The translations under genes and the position numbers were made by a program. The notes under the pieces were generated by a model. The model had not been told where the DNA came from, did not search any database, and worked only from the letters and a program-made list of their open reading frames with translations. Shown here piece after piece: positions 42,046 to 53,729 of a stretch of DNA of 64,000 nucleotides (the stretch's first letter is position 1; each line of letters starts with the position of its first letter). The stretch comes from Escallonia rubra (Eukaryota > Streptophyta > Magnoliopsida > Escalloniales > Escalloniaceae): assembly GCA_033065855.1 (NCBI GenBank), contig JAVXUO010002938.1:1-64000 (forward strand). Direction: 5' to 3'.

Positions 42046-43492
42046 TAGGGGTGTGCACGGTGCGGTTGGTTCGGTTTCGAGGCTGAATACGAAACCGAAC
42101 CGACCAACATCGGTTTGGGAAAAAATAAACCAAACCGTACTCGAACGGTTCGGTTTGAACGGATTGAATGGATCGAACGGTTCGGTTTGAGCGGATCGAA
42201 CGGTTTGGGCTAGACTCCTTTCTTCTAGTCCCAAAATAATGAATTGTGTACTAAAAACTCAAAGTAACCAAGCAATATACTAGCAGATATAATCAAGAGA
42301 CAAGAGGAACAAAAAAGGCCAAAGCATTTGGATTTGTTTTACATACAAGATTTTAGGTAAACAAATATAAAAGCAATGCAGAACAAGAATATAAAGAAAG
42401 ACCCAATAAGGAGATAAAACTGAAAAAGATTCTTACAGGAAGCAAACAAAGTTATAAACTAAAAACACACTGAATGTAGATGGAGAGGAACATCAACCAA
42501 AACCTTGGCAGCTCACACCACAGCCAGCAGCAAAAGAGTAGCTACATTCATATCTCTACTTTAAACGCATTGCAAGAATCTATAAAAGCAACAATCTAGG
42601 GTAGGAATTTCTCCCTAAACCAAAAGGAGGCTCAGAAACAAGTACGACAATAAATGGGAAGCTCTTCGCTTTCAAAGCCCACCAACCCCTCTCTCCAGAT
42701 GAAGCGATATGAAGGAAAACCCAAATAAGCTTATCTAGCCTCTTCATGACTTAAACCAAAATTGGGAAGACTAAAATTAACATGATTAAGAAGACTAAAG
42801 AGTGTTCTCAACAAGCCCCTTATGGAAATATATTGTCCCTCCACCCCGCCAGCCCCAGCTTTAATCTCATCCAATGCAAACAGCTTAGACTTACCGTTCC
42901 ACTCAATAGAAGGCCTTGATAGGCCAGGAAAAGAATCCAACTGCTGGAATCTTGCACTTTCGTGAGATAGTCTTCAGACACCTGGGTGGGTGGGCTTGTT
43001 CGGAAAAGGGGGGAGGTGGAGACGACCACTAGAGGAGAGACGTGGCTGAGGGAGGCACTGCCGTGGAGGGCCGGCGTGGAGCAATAGGCAGATCTTGTCG
43101 TAAGATCTGAAGGCTGAAGCTCGGCAGAAGGCTGAAGCTCGGCAGAAGGCTGTGGTCTGTGGAGGCGTGGAGCAATCCAGATCTGACGGCAGTTAGTAGG
43201 AATTAGGGTAAATGAAATTTAGGGTTACTTGCTATTTATATTAATGGGTTAAGTTTAACTAAGGCAGTTAGTAAAATTAACTGGGGTTAATTAAAAATAT
43301 ATATATATATTATATATTAAGTACGGTCGGTTCGGTTTATATCGGTTTCAAAAAATTAAAACCGAACCGATTATGCGGTTTGGAAAAAAAAAACCGAACC
43401 AACTGTTTTTGCGATCGGTTTGGAATTAGTCGGATTGGTTGGTTCGGTTTTTACGGTTGGATTGGTTTTCACGGTTTAAATGCCCACCCCTA
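42046..43492. mobile_element. Non-autonomous hAT element, 1447 bp
   Basis: Ends are TAGGGGTGTGCACGG and, reverse-complemented, TAGGGGTGGGCATTTAAACC. A perfect 8-bp duplication GTCACCAC flanks it (42038-42045 and 43493-43500). Subterminal regions on both sides are packed with CGGTTCGGTTTG motifs in both orientations, as usual for this hAT group, where they probably serve as transposase-binding sites. The interior has no transposase; a 21-bp direct repeat (AAGGCTGAAGCTCGGCAG units) lies near 43108-43150. Confidence 0.93.
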
Positions 43493-43500
43493 GTCACCAC

Positions 43501-44795
43501 AACCTCGTACACTACATCAGTTCTTGACATAAACTGTTCAGCATTTTTCACCTTGAATTCAAAATACGATAGCAAAATCGTTTTTTCTGGAGGAGTTGGG
43601 TTTCTCGCGTTCTTTTAAGAAATTGCTCTGGCGGACGGTGCCACGTGATTTGCATACCCATTCCTGCAGCGGACATTGCTATTGACGGCAGCAAAATTTA
43701 AAATTTATCGACAATTTATGGTCACTGTATGAGAGCGTTGTAGACTAGTCTTCCTAATAGGGTTGCAGTCAAAATCTTTACGACAATATAGGTTGGTTCC
43801 ATACCAAAAAAGCCATTAACATGCCATGAAACTCAGACATTGCCATACATAGTAAGACATGAAGGTGATTTGAACCCAAAGCTAAAAAGGGTTAATAGTA
43901 ATATTACGCGGCCATATGGCAAAATGATTGCACACTTTATATTGTATCCACTTCTTCTGCTTTAAATTTGAAGATTAATTTGAGCTCTACTTATTCTTAG
44001 TCCCTGTGAAGCTCCTCTATAACAGTTCTCCTAAACTAACGCTTAATTTTACTCGAAGAGTGTCTTGAACTCAGTCATCCAGACCAATTGTTCATTATAT
44101 CGTGATACTAAATCATGATAGATTATTGGCAGTTTTTCCCCGAAAAAATTTGGCTGTTGTTCGAGTTGAAAGAATCTTTCTCCTACCTCTCATATAGCGA
44201 CAATTAATAAAAAATTTATGTTTTCGATAGCTTTTATCTAATGACGCTAATAAAGACTATTAATAATTGTGATTGAAAGTATTAGCAGAAAAATCACAAG
44301 AAATATTTATCGACTAATAACTCGGTAGCAGTAAAAGTTTGTTCATTTCCTAACAAATACAATCAACGCTAGGGCTAACTTTAAATTACTGCAAGAGAAA
44401 ACCAATCTACTGAGGCATCTCAAGACCGCGAGTTGTTTGAATCGGTTAACAGTGCTAAAGAGCCTCATTCCAACCTTTGGCAAAGTAATTAGCAAGGTAA
44501 TTGAGGATTCGTTCCCTGTCACTAAAAGAATTTAACTTTGAGCCTATTTCGCTACAAAAATGATCTAGCATGAATCAACGATTGTGTTTTAAAAAAAAAA
44601 ACGATGGCGTTTGGTCCACGTGTGAGAACACTCTATTCGCGCCGTTAAAACATCTTCAACCTTTTGTCGCAAATTAGCAATTGTACCTTTAGCATACTTG
44701 CTTGTACGATGCGTATTGACTATACGTAACTTACACAACGTATGTAAGCGGACAGTCAACAAAACCCCCGTTGCTCACTCTTCGACCACCGCAAA
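43501..44795. other. 5' flank of the OST3/6 gene, with a dispersed repeat
   Basis: Holds a repeat (about 44170-44330) related to one upstream of the first PME gene, and the presumed promoter of the OST subunit gene. No coding sequence seen. Confidence 0.5.
44170..44330. repeat. Dispersed repeat, copy 1 (TAGCGACAATTAATA type)
   Basis: TCTCCTACCTCTCATATAGC, GACAATTAATAAAAAATTTA, ATAGCTTTTATCTAATGACG and GTATTAGCAGAAAAATC match in order a stretch at about 56005-56155. The motifs resemble subterminal repeats of CACTA elements, but no CACTA ends were found. Confidence 0.6.
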
Positions 44796-45821
44796 ATGGC
44801 GATCTCCTCCACCCCCACCCTCCTCCACCTCCTCTTCCTCCTCATCCTACCCTCCGCCATCCTCTCATCCGATCCCGATTCCTCCGCCGTCAGCGAACTC
44901 CTCCACCTCCAATCCCAGTCAAAATCCGGTCTCATCCATCTCTCGGACCACCTCCTCCGCCGCGTCCTCCACCCCTCCTCCGCCCCCCGTCCCTTCTCCC
45001 TCCTCATCTTCTTCGACGCCCCGCAGCTCCACGACAAAACTGAGCTCCGCCTCAAGCACCTCAAGTCCGAATTCTCCCTCCTCGCCACCTCCTTCATACA
45101 AAACAACCCATCGAACCCTAACATCTTCTTCGCCGATATTGAATTCAAAGAATCCCAATCATCCTTCGGCCTCTTCGGCGTCCAGGCCCTCCCTCACATC
45201 CGCCTCGTCGGCCCAGAGGCCAAAGACCCCAAATCCGACTCCATACAGATGGACTCGAACGATTTCTCGAACCTCGCCGAGTCCATGGCCCAGTTTGTCG
45301 AGTCAAAGACCGGACTCACCGTCGGGCCAATCCATCGCCCACCCATGCTGTCGAAGACCCAAATCGGTCTACTTGTCTTGGCATTTTTGATCTCGTTGCC
45401 ATTTTTGGTGAAAAGGGTTTTGTCCGGTGAGACTTTGTTGCACGATTGGAGGATTTGGCTATCTGGGGCAGTTTCGGTGTACTTTTTTAGCGTTTCGGGT
45501 GCGATGCACAACATTATTAGGAAAATGCCGATGTTTTTGGCGGACAGGGAGGACCCATCGAAGCTAGTTTTCTTTTACCAGGGGTCCGGAATGCAGCTGG
45601 GGGCGGAGGGGTTCGCGGTGGGGTTCTTGTATTCCATTGTGGGGATAATGCTGGCGTTTGTGACACATGTGCTGGTTAGGGTGAGGAACGTGACGGTGCA
45701 GAGGTTTGTGATGGTTGTGGTGCTGTTGGTCTCGTTCTGGGCGGTTAAGAAGGTGGTGTTTCTGGACAATTGGAAGACTGGGTACGGGATCCATGCATAC
45801 TGGCCTTCGAGGTGGACTTGA
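44796..45821 (+). CDS. OST3/OST6-family subunit of the oligosaccharyltransferase complex
   Basis: Intronless, 341 residues. A cleavable signal peptide (LLHLLFLLILPSAILSS) leads into a lumenal thioredoxin-like domain (about 35-175), followed by four transmembrane segments: TQIGLLVLAFLISLPFLV, IWLSGAVSVYFFSVSGA, FAVGFLYSIVGIMLAFVTHV and RFVMVVVLLVSFWAV. GYGIHAYWPSRWT is the C-terminus. In yeast and animals this subunit assists N-glycosylation of acceptor proteins in the ER, using a CxxC that forms mixed disulphides. Here the corresponding position (LIFFDAPQLHDKTEL) has no cysteine, so a redox role is unlikely. The first 550 bp are C-rich (codons ending in C), unlike the second half. An overlapping frame from 44698 is a shadow. 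Confidence 0.95.
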   Translation: MAISSTPTLLHLLFLLILPSAILSSDPDSSAVSELLHLQSQSKSGLIHLSDHLLRRVLHPSSAPRPFSLLIFFDAPQLHDKTELRLKHLKSEFSLLATSFIQNNPSNPNIFFADIEFKESQSSFGLFGVQALPHIRLVGPEAKDPKSDSIQMDSNDFSNLAESMAQFVESKTGLTVGPIHRPPMLSKTQIGLLVLAFLISLPFLVKRVLSGETLLHDWRIWLSGAVSVYFFSVSGAMHNIIRKMPMFLADREDPSKLVFFYQGSGMQLGAEGFAVGFLYSIVGIMLAFVTHVLVRVRNVTVQRFVMVVVLLVSFWAVKKVVFLDNWKTGYGIHAYWPSRWT

Positions 45822-48800
45822 TAGCAGACGAGGGATTGGAGTTTATTTTCAGTTAGGTAAGAGTTTTATTTACTAGTTTGAATGTGTACGGCATAGTCGA
45901 AAAGAATTGGTCACACAGAATAAATTCAGCTTCTTAACTGGATGTATTGTTGATTTTTAACTGCTACACTGCTAGTAAAATTTTGGGTGGTAATGATATG
46001 CCTCGAGAGTTGATCATCCGGTATGATGTTTTAATACCTTTCTTAAGTGTTGCTATTAGAATTTTTCAGGAAAGTGAGATAATGGCTATTCTGCAGATGT
46101 ATTTTTGGTTCTATAGTTGCATTTCCCTGGCAATGCTAAATTAGATTTAAGCTTTTAGTGATTGCCTCTTTTAAATGGGTGAGAGAATCAGCAGTGTGTT
46201 ATTTTACCCTGCATTGGTGAGTTGTTAGGCATATGCAAAAGTTCTGTCTTAGTGGATTGCTTGGCTTGTTGAAATAGTAAAATATGAATTTAGCTTGAGC
46301 ACAGAAGGTGTCCTGCCATCAATTTTCTGAACCCCCCCCCCCCCCCTCCTTCTTCCTCCCCTCCCTTTCCCCGACAAACACATAATGTGAGTGAGGCTCT
46401 CACCGTTCTGAGATCTGAAGAGGCTTAGGTGTACGCAACCTCTTCTCCATGTCTTTTGAAGTTAATTTCTTTGTCAAGCAGAGTCTTAGACGTACATGTT
46501 TGCCATGTGCCTGTTTGTGCTGTGCTAGAAATAGCTTGTGCCATATTTTGTCTTATGGAACCTGCAATTCGTGTGTTAGTTTTCCATTAGTGATCATCAT
46601 GTTCTCAATACAGGTGCAAGTTATGTAAGTAATGATGCAGTTGCAACATTGCTCCAAGCGTATGCAAACCTGCTTGAATATACAGTTTTGCCTCTTTAAC
46701 TTCATCTCCTAGAGTGGATCTAGTTTAATTGCTTGAAAGAAGACAGTGATGAGGGAAGTAAGAAAATGAGTACTTTTTATTTTTACTTGAATCATGCTAT
46801 TAGCTGGTATCTATGGAAAAAAATAGTTGACAGTTAACCATCGTTATTATCAGTAGAGAGTTCAAGTTACAGATGCTGCGATTGTGTGCGTGCTAATGGT
46901 CACATGCTTGGTGGTGCTTCTATGTAGTTAATATGACATGCTAGAGGCGCTTTTTGAAAATGTGTTCTGCTACTTAAATTAACTATTGACCCTTTGTTAC
47001 CTTTGAGAGACAACTGGTAATAGTGTCATTTATTGAGGCATCACATATGCTTATGTGAACTTTTGCGAGGAAGGTATCAGGAGCCACTTGAGACATAGGT
47101 TTTGGTGTCAACTCTTGTCATTTCAGTGGTGTTGTGAGGCGATCCTTCAGATCTCGTGACAGGTTCTTTTGGCATGTTCCTGTCTATTGTCACATGGCAG
47201 GTGTAGTGAGTGGTGGTTTTCTCCCGCAGAAGGGTTTTGCGTGCGATTTCTTTGTGTTCTTCTCTTCCTTCTGCCTTAGTCAAAATAAGTTGTGAAGGAA
47301 TTGTGGCGCTTTGAAGTGCTGCCCATTATCTTAGGATTGCATGGTATGATACATGGGATACCAAGTTTCTCGTGCCTTTGTACAGAGAAGCTCAAGAGGC
47401 CACACTCTAGCTCAACTTCAGCCTAGGGATGCTTTTTATTACTATGTCCTGGCCTGGGCATAATGCTAAGGTTTTTAAAACCGATTAAAACTGACACTCA
47501 TGTTTCTCAATCGCTGAGGGATTGCCACGTTATTAAGGTCTGGGGCCTTTTAATTTGTTGGGTTGTGTATAAGCCATATTGAGTCTTTGGACTGCACCTC
47601 TTGCACTTTGGTAGCTCTATTGACTACCAGTTCCAATTACAGACACCCAACGCTCTTCTTATTTCGTTAGCTTTGGACAGGATTGACCAGATGACACTCT
47701 TTGTCGAAGCACTGGATTGGAAGTCATTCTGATCTGGCCATATTGCCTTTTCCTCTTTGGCGCTTTTTTTGCATGTACTCATGATGCTAAACCCTTGGAG
47801 GACATATAGAAACAGAAGAATTCCATTTCTTGTCCGGCATGTAAGCCTATGTTACATAGACTAGGTATAAGTGCCCAAGTCGGGTATGTGAGTGTTGGAT
47901 TTGTCTAATTTTTAGAACACAAGGCACTAGAACACGGCAGAATATATCTGTTTATGGGTACATTTTATTTATTTCTAAGGTAAAATGGTGTATTATGTGA
48001 CGCACATGGTTCTAGTGATAATTGTGGCATATTCTACGAGATATGTTGGACACATATCTCATACCTATTTTCGAGTGTCGGTGTTCGACACGGGTACTTC
48101 ACGTATTCTGGAGAGTCAATGTAACAGATATATCACCTTGTCGTTTGGTTTTAGAACGTAGAAATTTCAAACTTGTGTAGGAGTTGTATGGTAGACAACG
48201 TTCTTGTATTCAATACATGCAGAAATGACCTCTTATGCAATATTCGCACTAAGGAGCCAAGTAATAGAATCACAAGGTTCTTTACAAATCAAAACCCGCT
48301 TGAATTTGGGTCTATATAGAATACGGACTCTTTGAAGACGGTGGGATAGTGTAGAACACAAGAAGGTATTACAGCATAACATACTCGATCTGCAAAACTC
48401 TAATGGCTATTCAAGTTTTTCTTTTACGTTGCTACAGAATTTATTGGGAATATGACCTTTATGCCTTCGAGGACAAGGATCCATCAACATCTGAAACGAA
48501 TCTTAGATGAGGATTCTCCAATTTGTTGAAGGGCATTGAGCTTCTCGAATGGAACTGTCAACTTCTGGGACTCGCCTGATTATTTTCTGAGTTCACGTAT
48601 TCCGTCGATTTCCAAAAGGAGCTATCAACTTATTGAAGTTCCGAGATGTTGTATTGCCAAATCGATTTTTTGGCTTTCGAATGATATCATCTCTCACCTC
48701 TCTATGAACTATCAAACGGGTTCTATCTGAGTTTCAACCTAATAGTCTAGTGCTTTTTTGTTGTGAAATTTCAGAAATGAATTTTGTTCAGCAACTGAAA

Positions 48801-48980
48801 AATTATCGTTACGGGCAAACCTCGTGCTGCGGATTGGACAAAGATGTGCCCTCGAGCACACCGACCTCTTCTCCTCCTCCTTTCCTACGGGGCATCCAAG
48901 CAACTCGCAGACCCAGTTACTCAGGTTACATTTGACGCATGTTATGCAGTGAAACCTGCGTGTGTTTTACTTTCAAACCC
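45822..48980. other. Gene-free spacer downstream of the OST3/6 gene
   Basis: It holds the OST3/6 3' UTR and then more than 3 kb with no coding match on either strand. A poly-C run lies at 46332-46346. Confidence 0.5.
46332..46346. repeat. Poly-C run
   Basis: Fifteen consecutive C followed by a T/C-rich stretch; non-coding. Confidence 0.85.
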
Positions 48981-48989
48981 AGTGGGTTA

Positions 48990-49200
48990 TGTATTTTTTT
49001 GGTACATAGGATAAATAACATCATATATAACCGAGGCCACATCATACAACCAGTTTACAAAAAGAAAGTGAGATACACTCGGGTTGTGTGTGTGTGTGTG
49101 TGTGTGGAGGTCTGTCGAATGCGTTGCGTAGCTCCAGCTTTTGCCAAACAGTCTGCACATCCGCCGTCTTCACGTGAGGTATCGACAGTCTTGTATGATC
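48990..49200 (-). pseudogene. LINE 3'-end relic with RNase H motif
   Basis: Minus-strand translation near 49110-49195 gives SREDGGCADCLAKAGATQRI, close to the conserved C-terminal CADxLAKxGA motif of the RNase H domain carried by plant LINEs. A (GT)n tract (49086-49107) interrupts the remaining tail, and a T-run at 48991-48997 (poly-A on the minus strand) would mark the 3' end. The part further upstream is too decayed to place. Confidence 0.5.
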
Positions 49201-49976
49201 TCTCCGTAAGGGTGTTTTTCACTTTCAGTATGTTCGATCATAAAGAGAACTACCATGACACCCATCAGTGGATTATGTGTAACTCTAATAATACACTACT
49301 AGATTCTGAAAACGTTGGATGTGCACCGAAGTTGACCCCATTGCCGAGCTCAAAGCGCGTTTGGCCTCGACAAAATTCTCTTCCAACGAGCGTTTTTGTA
49401 ATGCGCTGTAGAGTTTAAAGTTGTCGTATCTTCGATCTTCCTCTTCCTTTATCTTTTGGGAAGGAAAATTCATCCGGAAATGATGATATTCCACACTTTC
49501 AGTTCAAAACAGGGGAGAAGAAGAAAACACTCATGAAATGGGCCACATATCTTAGCAATCCGTTACTCATGCATCGGATTGCTATAACCCTTTACCCTCA
49601 TGCCTGGGGTATTCTAGCAATCTGTTACCCCTGTAATACTTTTGTGTGCTTGTAATTTGTGAAACTTTTCAGAGTCCTTTATGCAAAAGAAGTACTTTCG
49701 GTTGATTGCTTCAAGGAGATGCTCTAGAGCACATTGTGCTTTTTCACAATGTTGCGTGCCAATGCAGCTGAGTTTTGATGCCCTCATTATATATCCCTTT
49801 CCTCCTATTCTCATGTACAGTTCTTCTCAAGTGAGCAACACTCTTGTTAATCACCGCTCTCGCTCCCGCTTGTTTGTCCACGTTGTTCGCTTTTGCGCTC
49901 TCACTTTCCCTCGTGCTTGCGCTCTGCTCAACAAGCCGGTGACATAGGATATAGGACTGGGGGAGGAGAAAGGGAG
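49201..49976. other. 5' flank of the NTF2 gene
   Basis: Presumed promoter and leader. An AT-rich TATATATCCC lies near 49790-49800, about 180 bp before the start codon. No other gene. Confidence 0.4.
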
Positions 49977-50776
49977 ATGGAACATCAAGTTGAGATGGTG
50001 GGAAGGGCATTTGTGGATCACTACTACAACCTCTTTGACAGTGATAGGGCTTCTCTCTCATCTCTCTACCATCCGACGTCCATGCTCAGCTTTGAGGGCC
50101 AGAAGGTGCATGGGGTCGATGAGATTTGCAGTAAGCTTAAGAATTTGCCGTTTGGTCAATGTCATCATGTCATTAGCACCGTCGACACTCAGCCTTCGTC
50201 GTTCCCTGGAGGCATCATGGTTCTTGTTAGTGGCAGCCTCCATTTGCCTGGAGAGGACCATCCTCTTCGGTTCAGCCAGGTTCTCTCTCTCTCTATCTCT
50301 CTCTCTCTCTCTTGCGCGCGCGCGCGCATAATAACATGGCAACGACATTGGCGCGCATTTTTCTTGAGAAATTCACGAGTGGAAGTTTGGTAACCGGTCA
50401 AAAGATTTGTTACTAAAAGTGGTATTCTATCGTACGAAATGCACTTATTATCGCCAATCACCCCTCGATTTTTTCTAAGAGACGCAAATTGTTCAATTGC
50501 TTTTGATAAGGGTATTTTAGTATAATCGTAATGTAAACCGGATTCTGGCATTCAAGCAAGGAGATACATCAATTTTTGTCGAACTCAGTTGATCCAAATT
50601 TTAAGTTTTGACCATTTCTACTGCTAAGAAGGTTATGTGTAGTTTCTTACTGACATCTTTCATGGACTTGGTTTAACGATTCGATGTTGTCACTTTTGCA
50701 GATGTTTCAATTGATTCCCATGCCAGAGGGAAGCTTTTTTGTGCAGAATGATGTATTCCGCCTTAACTATGGTTGA
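49977..50776 (+). CDS. NTF2: Nuclear transport factor 2 (NTF2)
   Basis: Two exons (49977-50279 and 50702-50776) encode 125 residues, the normal size of stand-alone NTF2. The N-terminal helix (VGRAFVDHYYNLFDSDRASL), the MLSFEGQKVHG strand region, the TVDTQPSSFPGGIMVLVSG core and the terminal NDVFRLNYG are all recognisable. NTF2 binds Ran-GDP and FG-nucleoporins and returns Ran to the nucleus. Met at 49977 fits the family N-terminus; an in-frame upstream ATG at 49893 would add 28 unrelated residues. The 422-bp intron starts at GTTCTCTCTC, a (CT)n tract followed by (GC)n. This tract is also the breakpoint of the downstream duplication. Confidence 0.94.
50281..50327. repeat. (CT)n(GC)n compound microsatellite in the NTF2 intron
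   Basis: TCTCTCTCTCTATCTCTCTC and onward, then GCGCGCGCGCGC. The copy-2 counterpart is at about 59085-59102, at the junction of the tandem duplication. Confidence 0.9.
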
Positions 50777-51227
50777 AATCTAACCATTCTCGGATGTCTG
50801 ATTCGGCGGTGATCCGTGAATTCTTCTAAAAATATAATAAGAATGCTATTTCCTATCTTCTCTATCTTCCAAATAAAAGCAAAACCGTGTAAAATGGACT
50901 AGGACTAATGAAGAGGAAATTATTGCGCAAGTTTTCCTCATTTTTCTACATTGTGGAATTCAATGCCTTTGTTTCACTAGATTTTTGAATGTGTGAGAAT
51001 AAGAAGACACCCTTTCTCGTGATCAATCTGACCACTTTCTTCATCCCTCGAAGGAGGAGGAGAATAGAGCCAGGAGGGAGACGTGTTTTTTTTTTTTTGA
51101 GCGAAGTTTAGAAATATATACCAACCGAAAAAAGCGTTTTACAGCTCAAACTAAATGTTAAAAAAAAAAAAAAGAAAAATACAGAGAGACAAGACAAGTT
51201 ACAAAAGGAAAACACGCTCCGGGCCAC

Positions 51228-51770
51228 TCAGTTGCAATGGGGCAATTCACGAACAGTCTGATCCGCAAACCACTCATGATGCAGAGGCTGTCCCGAATTT
51301 GAAGCAAAAAACGCCATTGCCAAAGATAAGCGCATAACACAGTCAGTGCCACGAGCAACGTGCATTGAATGTACATGGCTACAGTTAGCTATATTACACA
51401 AAAGATGCTGAACGGAAGGATGATGCCGCTCAGCATTCTGCATCTGCACAAGAACTTCGGAGTGAGGGAGAAGTATAATAATATGGAAACAAAGATGCCG
51501 CATCAACCATGCAATAGCTAGCAGCACAGCATCCGCTGTCGCCATATTCTCATCTGGTGAGAAAATATAATCAGTGCATACACCAATTGGAGTCCACGAA
51601 GAGCTAAACATCACCATACCAATACCAAAATGTGAACCAAGATCAAGACTTAAGACTGGACCGGTCAGAGAGCTAGTATCCAAACTATTAGAGTACTTAG
51701 CAACCGAGATGGCATAGAATATCCCTTTTGGCGGGAATGAGCAGTCACAACCATGCGGAGAGAAGCGCAA
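51228..51770 (-). pseudogene. LINE RNase H-like region
   Basis: An open frame of 180 codons downstream of the RT frame of the same LINE. LDLGSHFGIGMVM and the later MATADAVLLAIAWLM correspond to the first strand and the Glu/Ala-rich helix of plant LINE RNase H; several expected acidic residues are not obvious, so activity is doubtful. Confidence 0.65.
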
Positions 51771-51818
51771 TGGGAATAAAGGATAATAAAAATGCTCAAA
51801 TTGAATTGAGCATCTCCC

Positions 51819-53729
51819 CTAAGTCCGAGGGAACTTAGCTGCTAATTTCTGGAAGCAATGCACATAACGGGGAGTAAAACTAATGGTGCTCATTAGAGCC
51901 CTTGCGTGGGCAAGAACACCTTCAAGAGAAAATTGCACTCGTCTGAAAACCAGTGCGTTCCGTGCGCACCAGATCGTCCAGAGTACCATTAGGACTTGTA
52001 TGAGTTCATACAGATCTTTACTAGAACGGAAGATTGGTTTGGTCAAATAATGAGCGACCCATCCACGCGCCGAGGTAAAGATAGGTGTACCACTAATGCC
52101 AAAATATCGGGCCCAAATAGGTTGAATGTAACCACAGTCGAGAAAGAGGTGGTTCTGTGTTTCTGGGAAGCGTGAGCAGATGTGACACGTCTCAGATATC
52201 TGGCATATCCTACGTGCTAAGGCGAAGGCTACTGTAAGTCGCTGATGCAGCAACTGCCAGACAAAAAATTTGATTTTCTCGGGAATCGGCAATTTCCAAA
52301 GGTTTTGCCAGACCTTGGGAGGTAAGCTGTTCAGTGAGGACAAATTTTGGACTTTCAACCCTGATAGATAGTTGTAAGTTCTGGTAGTTGCAAATTTGCC
52401 TTCCCGGGCAAATGGCCAGAAACACACATCAGAGGACCCAAAATGAAGTAACGGAATTTGCAGAATAGTTGAGACTATACCCGGCGGGAATGTATCAAAC
52501 AGGACTGGCAAGTTCCAGCAGCACGAATTTAAAAGGAACAGGTCTGCAATGTGCCAGTGCTCATTCTGCTCAGTTCGATAAAATTGCAATTGATCAGGGG
52601 GTTTTTGAGGCAACCACCAATCCATCCAGACAGAAATCGAGTGGCCATTCCCTATTTGCCATTGGATGCTGTGGTTAAGAGCTCTCTGACCCACCAAAAT
52701 ACTACGCCAGATCCAAGATCCTTGCCGAGGAGGCTTAGCCTTAAGGAAGTTCCTCTGTGCGAAATACTTGCCTTTTAGCACTTGCGCTAATAGACTGTTT
52801 GGGAAGGTCCAAATCTTCCATGCTTGTTTAACCAACAACGATTGATTAAAAACTTTAAAATCTCGAAAACCCAGACCGCCCAATTTGGTTGGCAGACACA
52901 GAGTAGGCCAGGAGAGCCAATGAATCGATTTATGACCTACATCTCCTGACCACCAGAAGCGTGCAAGAATTTGATCTAGCTTATGACAGACTGACGCCGG
53001 AAATTTATAAACTGACATATAATGAACGAGAAGCGAAGCTAGAACCGAACGAATGAGAGTAGCCCGACCAGCTTTATTGAGAAGGAGGCCTAACCAGTGT
53101 GCACACCTGTCCTGCACGCGCTGTATAATACTATTAAAGATCTCATTTTTACTGTCTGTAATATCCAATTGAATACCCAAATATTTGCCAAATCCATGTT
53201 GCTCATTGAACTCAAACGCCTGTTGAATCTGGCTTCGCATCGCAGTTGGTGCATTAGGACTAATCACAAGACTAGATTTCTCCCAATTTATTAGCTGGCC
53301 AGACATGCTACAGTAGTCTGCTAAAACTTGCTTAAAAGTAGCAATATTCTGATCCACATGCCTATGCAGACGCAAGAAAAGATAGATATCATCCGCATAC
53401 ATCAAATGCGTGATTGCCGGCGAACTTCGACCTACTTTAATGCCCTGGAATTTACCCTGACTTGCAGCAGTAAGCAGTCCCATCGACAAGATTTCTGAGC
53501 AAAGGATGAACAAGAAGGGGGATAAAGGGTCCCCTTGACGAATACCACACCGTGGTTTGAAGGCAGCTGTTGGAGCCCCATTGACCAGAATGGAGTACGA
53601 GACCGAGGTGACACATTGATGGATTAAGTTGACCCACGACTGAGGAAAACCAAAGCTTAGGAGGACTTCGAACAGGAAGTCCCATCGGAGCCTGTCAAAA
53701 GCCTTACTCAAAAGCCTGTCAAAAACCAA
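51819..53729 (-). pseudogene. LINE reverse transcriptase, N-terminally truncated
   Basis: About 635 codons without a stop. Motifs in order: SKAFDRLRW, GIRQGDPLSPFLF, LMYADDIYLFLRL, KYLGIQLD, GRATLIRSVL, GGLGFRDF, and the zinc-binding CHICSRF..HLFLDC. It lacks the N-terminal endonuclease and the first RT blocks, so it cannot encode a full enzyme, even though the remaining frame is still open, which suggests a fairly young insertion. Confidence 0.9.

Noticed and set aside
44698-45390. A 230-codon Ser/Pro-rich plus-strand frame over the OST3/6 gene
   Set aside because: Shadow frame caused by the C-rich codons of the real gene, which has clear membrane and family motifs.
50281-50393. Extension of NTF2 exon 1 into the CT/GC repeat
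   Set aside because: Gives a low-complexity tail; splicing to 50702 gives the conserved NTF2 C-terminus.
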